Source: M55B112 sp040880545 (GTDB lineage: Bacteria > Bacteroidota > Bacteroidia > Bacteroidales > GCA-2748055). Taken from it: DNA of 9,930 bases. Made by a program: the position numbers and the translations under genes. Positions within the stretch are counted from its first letter, which is position 1, and the number at the start of each line of letters is the position of its first letter. The notes beneath the pieces are model-generated. The model had not been told where the DNA came from and made no database searches. It worked only from the letters and a program-made list of their open reading frames with translations. Below are positions 7,296 to 9,930 of the stretch, one piece after another. The stretch is taken from NCBI GenBank assembly GCA_040880545.1, contig JBBDIE010000200.1, forward strand, positions 1 to 9,930. The letters are read 5' to 3'.

Positions 7296-7643
7296 ATGAA
7301 TTTAATGGATGTAGTAAAAGAGAACTACGCGACAGAAAACAAGCTGCCTGAATTTAATGCAGGAGATACCATAACCGTACATTATAAAATCAAGGAAGGA
7401 AATAAAGAGCGTATCCAGCAGTTTCGTGGTACTGTTCTTCAGCGGAGAGGAAGCGGAAACACGGAGACTTTTACTGTACGTAAAATGTCCGGTAACGTAG
7501 GTGTTGAGAGAATATTCCCTTCTGCATCACCCTTTATTGACAAAATTGAAATAAATAAGCGTGGCCGTGTTCGTCGTGCAAGGATCTTCTACCTGAGAAA
7601 CCTTACCGGTAAACGTGCACGTATCCAGGAGAAGAAATTTTAA
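7296..7643 (+). CDS. rplS: Large ribosomal subunit protein bL19
   Basis: bL19 is a component of the 50S subunit near the 30S interface. The 115-residue product has the usual length. It shows the L19 signature blocks: FNAGDTITVHYKIKEGNKER, QQFRGTVLQRRGSGNTETFT, VRKMSGNVGVERIFP, then the basic KINKRGRVRRAR-like stretch (INKRGRVRRARIFYLRNLTG) near the C-terminus. The start at 7296 gives MNLMDVVKENYAT. A second ATG at 7305 (M4) is possible, but the upstream one matches Bacteroidota L19 N-termini better. It is transcribed from the promoter at 7246-7253. No rRNA-processing or tRNA-methylation genes (rimM, trmD) are adjacent, unlike the gene order of many other phyla. The tRNA-Arg starts 61 bp after the stop with no clear terminator between them, so read-through into the tRNA is possible. 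Confidence 0.97.
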   Translation: MNLMDVVKENYATENKLPEFNAGDTITVHYKIKEGNKERIQQFRGTVLQRRGSGNTETFTVRKMSGNVGVERIFPSASPFIDKIEINKRGRVRRARIFYLRNLTGKRARIQEKKF

Positions 7644-7704
7644 GGAAGATAGGCGCGGATTCCGGGTTTATGGGAAGTTTTTCTTGCAGACTTGGGGATT
7701 TTTT

Positions 7705-7778
7705 GGACCAGTAGCTCAACTGGATAGAGTACCTGACTACGGATCAGGAGGTTGGGGGTTCGACTCCTCCCTGGTTCA
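7705..7778 (+). tRNA. tRNA-Arg (anticodon ACG)
   Basis: A complete 74-nt cloverleaf is visible. The acceptor GGACCAG (7705-7711) pairs with CTGGTTC (7771-7777) with one G-U. The D-stem GCTC/GAGT flanks loop AACTGGATA. The anticodon stem CCTGA/TCAGG (7732-7736/7744-7748) encloses loop CTACGGA, giving anticodon ACG, read as ICG for CGN arginine codons after A34 deamination. The variable loop is 5 nt. The T-arm GGGGG-TTCGACT-CCTCC (7754-7770) has one G-U. The discriminator is A7778. The next bases are CCG, so CCA is not encoded and must be added. It lies downstream of rplS and is followed by its own terminator. Bases 7719-7779 are repeated exactly at 7928-7988. Confidence 0.96.
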
Positions 7779-7788
7779 CCGAAATTTA

Positions 7789-7818
7789 AGCAGTTACATT
7801 AGTGTAGCTGCTTTTTTT
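7789..7818 (+). terminator. Intrinsic terminator of tRNA-Arg
   Basis: AGCAGTTACA (7789-7798) pairs fully (one G-U) with TGTAGCTGCT (7803-7812) around loop TTAG, followed by seven T (7812-7818). It is a strong rho-independent terminator 10 nt after the tRNA, so the broken second copy downstream is unlikely to be read from the same promoter. Confidence 0.9.
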
Positions 7819-7827
7819 ATGGGATAC

Positions 7828-7987
7828 AACCTTGTAGCTCAATCCCGAATTTCATGGAAGCTCCGCTTCCCTGGAAATTCGAGGATCCTCGAAAAATATG
7901 CAAATTGAAAATTTGCTATTTTTCGGGACTGGATAGAGTACCTGACTACGGATCAGGAGGTTGGGGGTTCGACTCCTCCCTGGTTCA
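7828..7987 (+). pseudogene. Second tRNA-Arg(ACG) copy, split in the D-loop and degraded at the acceptor
   Basis: Bases 7928-7988 are identical over 61 nt to 7719-7779 of the intact tRNA-Arg, covering part of the D-loop, the whole anticodon arm, T-arm and 3' acceptor strand. The matching upstream part GTAGCTCAA (7834-7842, equal to 7711-7719) is also present but is separated from it by the 86-bp palindromic insert at 7843-7928. The expected 5' acceptor strand reads AACCTTG (7828-7834). It pairs with CTGGTTC at only two or three inner positions plus a wobble, and the first pair is A/C. A functional tRNA is therefore unlikely: RNase P recognition and aminoacylation would both suffer. The copy retains its own terminator at 8001-8037. 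It arose by tandem duplication or by tRNA-targeted integration. It lies after the first copy's terminator and has no visible promoter. Confidence 0.8.
7843..7928. repeat. 86-bp palindromic element inserted in a tRNA D-loop
   Basis: The insert is bounded exactly by the inverted repeat TCCCGAA (7843-7849) and TTCGGGA (7922-7928). Its bases can be assigned without gaps to one four-way fold. The outer stem is TCCC/GGGA (7843-7846/7925-7928). Hairpin 1 is 7847-7880 (GAATTTC/GAAATTC and GGAAG/CTTCC). Hairpin 2 is 7881-7890 (GAG-GATC-CTC, the core of the 14-bp palindrome TCGAGGATCCTCGA). Hairpin 3 is 7891-7924 (GAAAAATA/TATTTTTC, bulged T7899, GCAAATT/AATTTGC). Hairpins 1 and 3 are both 34 nt. It encodes no protein. 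It resembles a non-autonomous palindromic repeat (REP/MITE-like); no family was recognised. No clear target-site duplication is seen beyond a possible single A. Confidence 0.8.
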
Positions 7988-8000
7988 CTTTGTAAACCAT

Positions 8001-8037
8001 GTAAATGGCTATATTTTAGCACTTTACAGGGTTTTTT
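8001..8037 (+). terminator. Intrinsic terminator after the broken tRNA copy
   Basis: GTAAA (8001-8005) pairs with TTTAC (8023-8027), and GCTA (8008-8011) with TAGC (8017-8020), around a 5-nt loop. Six T (8032-8037) follow after AGGG. An alternative outer pairing TGTAAA (7991-7996)/TTTACA (8023-8028) also exists. It differs in sequence from the terminator of the intact tRNA. Confidence 0.65.
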
Positions 8038-8088
8038 AATTGTTTGTTGTATAGTTTTAGGTACAGTCAGAAAAAGTAATAATATGTT

Positions 8089-8214
8089 TTAAAACTTTTT
8101 TTCAACCTGTATATCATATACGATGATTAATCCTTTTTTGGATTTCTTTAATGCCTCCTTGTTTATTACCCCCTCTCCCAGCCTCTCCGCAAATTTCAGT
8201 TCTTTATAGTTCAT
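8089..8214 (-). CDS. Small hypothetical protein, 41 residues
   Basis: The reading frame runs from ATG at 8214 to TAA at 8089. Its product begins MNYKELKFAERLGEGVINKE, continues with a lysine-rich ALKKSKKG, and ends with GLIIVYDIQVEKKF. It is basic with a short hydrophobic strand near the end and no signal peptide. It is not recognised. Support comes from context: a purine-rich GGGGGAGG directly precedes the ATG with a 3-nt gap, unusual in this weakly Shine-Dalgarno genome, and the start is only 20 bp after the stop of the GIY-YIG gene on the same strand. That fits a two-gene unit. It may instead be a fragment of a larger gene. Confidence 0.4.
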   Translation of the reverse strand: MNYKELKFAERLGEGVINKEALKKSKKGLIIVYDIQVEKKF

Positions 8215-8234
8215 AAACCTCCCCCGGAAGGCTT

Positions 8235-8555
8235 TTATATCAGCATCAATCTGATATCTTTTTGAATGTCTACTTCATAAAGTAACAAGTTGTTTAATCG
8301 AATAAAGCCATTGATTAAGTCGACATCAGATTCGGTCAAGTCAAACCATTCCCCCCCTAATATGCTTTTGATGAAATATTTTGTGTATTTTTTTTCCATT
8401 TTTAAGGGTTCTTCAACCCTGTAGACTTTAACTAAATCTAATTCTAGCGTAGATGCAACTGAAATGTTGGTATATCTACTTTTATAATTTGTCGCATACC
8501 CAATTTTAAAGCCCGCAGAGCTTCTTATTACATAAATAAAACCCTCTTCTTTCAT
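8235..8555 (-). CDS. Small GIY-YIG family protein (T5orf172/MUG113-like)
   Basis: The 106-residue product looks like a compact GIY-YIG nuclease-fold domain. It has an opening strand FIYVI (residues 6-10), then GFKIGYATNYKSR (15-27), which holds the KIG variant of the second motif and the conserved arginine R27. The helix PLKMEKKYTKYF (50-61) carries E54, the likely metal-binding glutamate. GGEWFDL (67-73) closes the domain, as in the T5orf172 and MUG113 groups. These groups are found in phages, mobile elements and stand-alone bacterial genes, and their substrates are mostly unknown. The domain fills the whole protein, so no DNA-recognition domain is attached. The 41-codon ORF follows 20 bp later. 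Codon use is AT-rich, like the surrounding accessory DNA. Whether it is catalytically active cannot be decided from sequence. Confidence 0.7.
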   Translation of the reverse strand: MKEEGFIYVIRSSAGFKIGYATNYKSRYTNISVASTLELDLVKVYRVEEPLKMEKKYTKYFIKSILGGEWFDLTESDVDLINGFIRLNNLLLYEVDIQKDIRLMLI

Positions 8556-8644
8556 AATCTGAAGAAATCTATTTTAGTTGAATTACACTGAGAATTCCAG
8601 ACGCGAATATCTGAAAGGGACAGAAATATCGCTACACAAAAACT

Positions 8645-8887
8645 TTAGCTTAAATCAAAATAAATTTTAAGTAGATCCAAATTCTTTTCTTTCATTAAAT
8701 TATAATTTTGACCGTATTTGCTTTTCACTTGACCTATTTCTTTTTCTGAAAGTCTAAAAGCCGTGCAAAAAACAGGCTCGCCAATACAATCCATTTGCAA
8801 CGCCTTCATGCTAAAATCATGAAAACCATAACCAAGTATAAACCTCTGGTCTGCATCTCTAAATCTTGGAACTATATCAAATTCTTC
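8645..8887 (-). pseudogene. Orphan ORF, probably the C-terminal remnant of an unknown gene
   Basis: An open frame of about 80 codons ends at 8645. It overlaps the end of the transposase fragment by about 10 bp in another frame. The only start codon after the preceding in-frame stop is TTG at 8890, with no ribosome-binding site, so it probably lost its real 5' end when it was joined to the transposase remnant. The product (IVPRFRDADQRFILGYGFHD near its start, ending KNLDLLKIYFDLS) looks protein-like but carries no motif I recognise, and it does not resemble the expected continuation of the transposase. Confidence 0.35.
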
Positions 8888-9161
8888 CAAAAATCAATTC
8901 CTGCCCAATCACTTGGACCTGATCATTGCTTAAATCTCCAATGAAACTCTCGATTTTTGCATCATCCTGACGAACAAACAGGGAAATGGAACCATTCATT
9001 TTCTCCACTTCTTGTCTTGCACGCTGAAAAAGAAATTCGATCTCTTGTTCTGAACGGCCACTCCCTAAGGTTTTTAGCACTCGATAATGTCCCCTTTCCT
9101 TGGAAACTATCTGAATGCTGTAGCTGCCACTCCTATTCTTGTTTTTTCTAATAAAGACCAC
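8877..9161 (-). pseudogene. Transposase N-terminal fragment (IS1634-like family)
   Basis: The translated frame contains VFIRKNKNRSGSYSIQIVSK, a short spacer, HYRVLKTLGSGRSEQEIEFL, then SNDQVQVIGQELIFGRI and a stop. This is the pattern at the N-terminus of large IS4-superfamily/IS1634-type transposases (normally about 500-600 residues), which continue after a GPELIFG-like motif. Here the frame stops at about residue 94, so the whole DDE catalytic domain is missing and the element is dead. The likely original start is GTG at 9161. The frame is open further upstream to an ATG at 9197, but that extension does not look like the family. No terminal inverted repeats were identified. Confidence 0.65.
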
Positions 9162-9232
9162 AAATACCCTTTGCAGCACCCAATTTAGAAAAACCATATT
9201 TGAATATCAAATCGTTACAGCAGTTTGAGTGT

Positions 9233-9493
9233 CTCGTGCGGAAAACAGGAGAACATTGGTTTAATCCAAATGAAGGAGCAACAAATGAAACAGGGTTTAC
9301 TGCTATAGGAGAAGGATTTCATTATCTTGATGGATCATTTACTGAGCTAAAGGTTAGAGGGTGTTTTTGGAGTTCTACGGAATCTGATAGTCTAAGAGCA
9401 TGGTATAGACTGATGGTTTTTTCCGATTATGATATTGGCCGATATTATGATTATAAAAATGCTGGATTTTCTGTGAGATGCATTAAGGATTAA
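9233..9493 (+). pseudogene. C-terminal fragment of a FISUMP-domain surface protein
   Basis: The frame encodes RKTGEHWFNPNEGATNETGF, then GEGFHYLDGSF, then GCFWSSTESDSLRAWYRL, and ends YKNAGFSVRCIKD. This is the C-terminal half of the Fibrobacter succinogenes major paralogous domain (TIGR02145), whose hallmarks are GATN.(S/T)GF, (Y/F)WSST, AWYR and GFSVRC. Such domains occur in secreted or surface lipoproteins of Bacteroidota and Fibrobacterota and are usually 150-200 residues long with a signal sequence. Here the N-terminal part and signal are missing. The ATG at 9200 only adds unrelated residues (MNIKSLQQFEC), and its start lies next to the transposase remnant on the opposite strand. The 5' end was probably lost by recombination or IS insertion. 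Confidence 0.7.
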
Positions 9494-9894
9494 ATTAAGC
9501 TTTGCTTTATTTTTAATCATTAACTCTGATTATTAATTATCACTCTTTTTCTGTTATTCGATTTTTAGCTGTGGTTAAAATCCAGTGATCTTTTCAATTT
9601 GTTCGTTCATTGTGGCCTTGTTAGACACACCAACAGAGCTGCCTTCAAGGTTTCCTCTTTATTATTTTCTCAATTGACATAACGATTGTTTTATATTTTA
9701 ATATTCAATGATGGTCTGAACCATTGCGGAATGCGTGCTAATGATCCCAGTAAATATCAAATTATTTAGTCATTGTTATTATCCCGGAGTTGATTTCTGA
9801 TCTGCTTCACAATGCAATCGTTTAACAGGTTGCTTTCTACTGTTTATAGTAAAATTGCAAACTACTTGTAACTCCTGATCCTGTTTGATGTTTT
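9494..9894. other. Non-coding or degraded AT-rich region
   Basis: About 400 bp without a supportable gene on either strand. All open frames are short and interrupted. A brief plus-strand frame near 9710-9767 reads FNDGLNHCGMRANDPSKYQI but has no start, and may be a gene scar. I see no tRNA, CRISPR repeat, long inverted repeat or clear terminator here. Confidence 0.4.
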
Positions 9895-9930
9895 ATGATG
9901 CCCAGGAAAAACGAAAAAATTTCGGTAAAC
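9895..9930 (+). CDS. Possible start of a gene cut by the window edge
   Basis: An ATG at 9895 (or 9898) opens a frame that stays open for the 12 codons to the window end (MMPRKNEKISVN). The basic, polar N-terminus is plausible for a cytoplasmic or DNA-binding protein, but twelve codons prove little. A TAAAATTG sequence about 40 bp upstream differs from the TAnnTTTG -7 element at one position. Confidence 0.2.
   Translation, partial: MMPRKNEKISVN

Noticed and set aside
7843..7928. The tRNA insert considered as a self-splicing group I or II intron
   Set aside because: At 86 bp it is far too short for either, lacks any recognisable catalytic core, and sits in the D-loop rather than the anticodon loop where bacterial tRNA group I introns are known.
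7615..8039. Two overlapping plus-strand frames that share the peptide VPDYGSGGWGFDSSLVH
   Set aside because: They are translations through the tRNA-Arg and its duplicate. The shared peptide reflects the repeated tRNA sequence, not a protein repeat.
8235..9197. Considered whether the minus-strand accessory genes form a defence system
   Set aside because: Only the small GIY-YIG protein looks intact. The neighbours are a dead transposase stub and an orphan frame, with no helicase, methylase, NTPase or sensor gene present.

Overview
The window looks like a chromosomal segment of a Bacteroidota bacterium, most likely from the order Bacteroidales or a close relative. The evidence is the ZapA and L19 sequence types, the C69 dipeptidase, a FISUMP-type domain remnant, near-absent Shine-Dalgarno sites, and several copies of the Bacteroidota -7 promoter element TAnnTTTG.

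Layout. (1) 1-691, minus strand: a coiled-coil gene followed by zapA (cell division). The 5' end of a possible 6S-like RNA may lie at the extreme left edge. (2) 999-4969, plus strand: an apparent operon of an M23 cell-wall metallopeptidase, anhydro-N-acetylmuramic acid kinase (anmK) and a YqhD-type iron alcohol dehydrogenase, with a 6-bp gap and then a short overlap. (3) 5044-5477: an intergenic region. It holds a bidirectional terminator hairpin and, on the minus strand, what looks like a stand-alone small RNA gene with its own promoter and U-tract. (4) 5478-7172: a secreted C69 dipeptidase. (5) 7246-7643: rplS (ribosomal protein L19) with a promoter, an inverted repeat and a 4-codon upstream ORF. 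(6) 7705-8037: an intact tRNA-Arg(ACG) with a strong terminator. A second, broken copy follows, whose D-loop is split by an 86-bp element made entirely of hairpins. (7) 8040-9930: an AT-rich, low-density accessory region. It contains a small GIY-YIG (T5orf172/MUG113-like) protein, a 41-codon ORF behind it, an orphan ORF, an N-terminal transposase fragment, a C-terminal FISUMP fragment, and about 400 bp of apparently non-coding or degraded DNA.

How it fits together. Regions 1, 2 and 4 are housekeeping and share a cell-envelope theme: Z-ring assembly, peptidoglycan cleavage, recycling of anhydroMurNAc, and extracytoplasmic dipeptide hydrolysis. The tRNA-Arg marks the border between conserved chromosome and eroded accessory DNA, which is typical of a tRNA integration hot spot. 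The most unusual items are the fully paired palindromic insert in the second tRNA copy and the candidate small RNA at 5048-5158. I found no complete novel defence or mobile system, and no CRISPR array.
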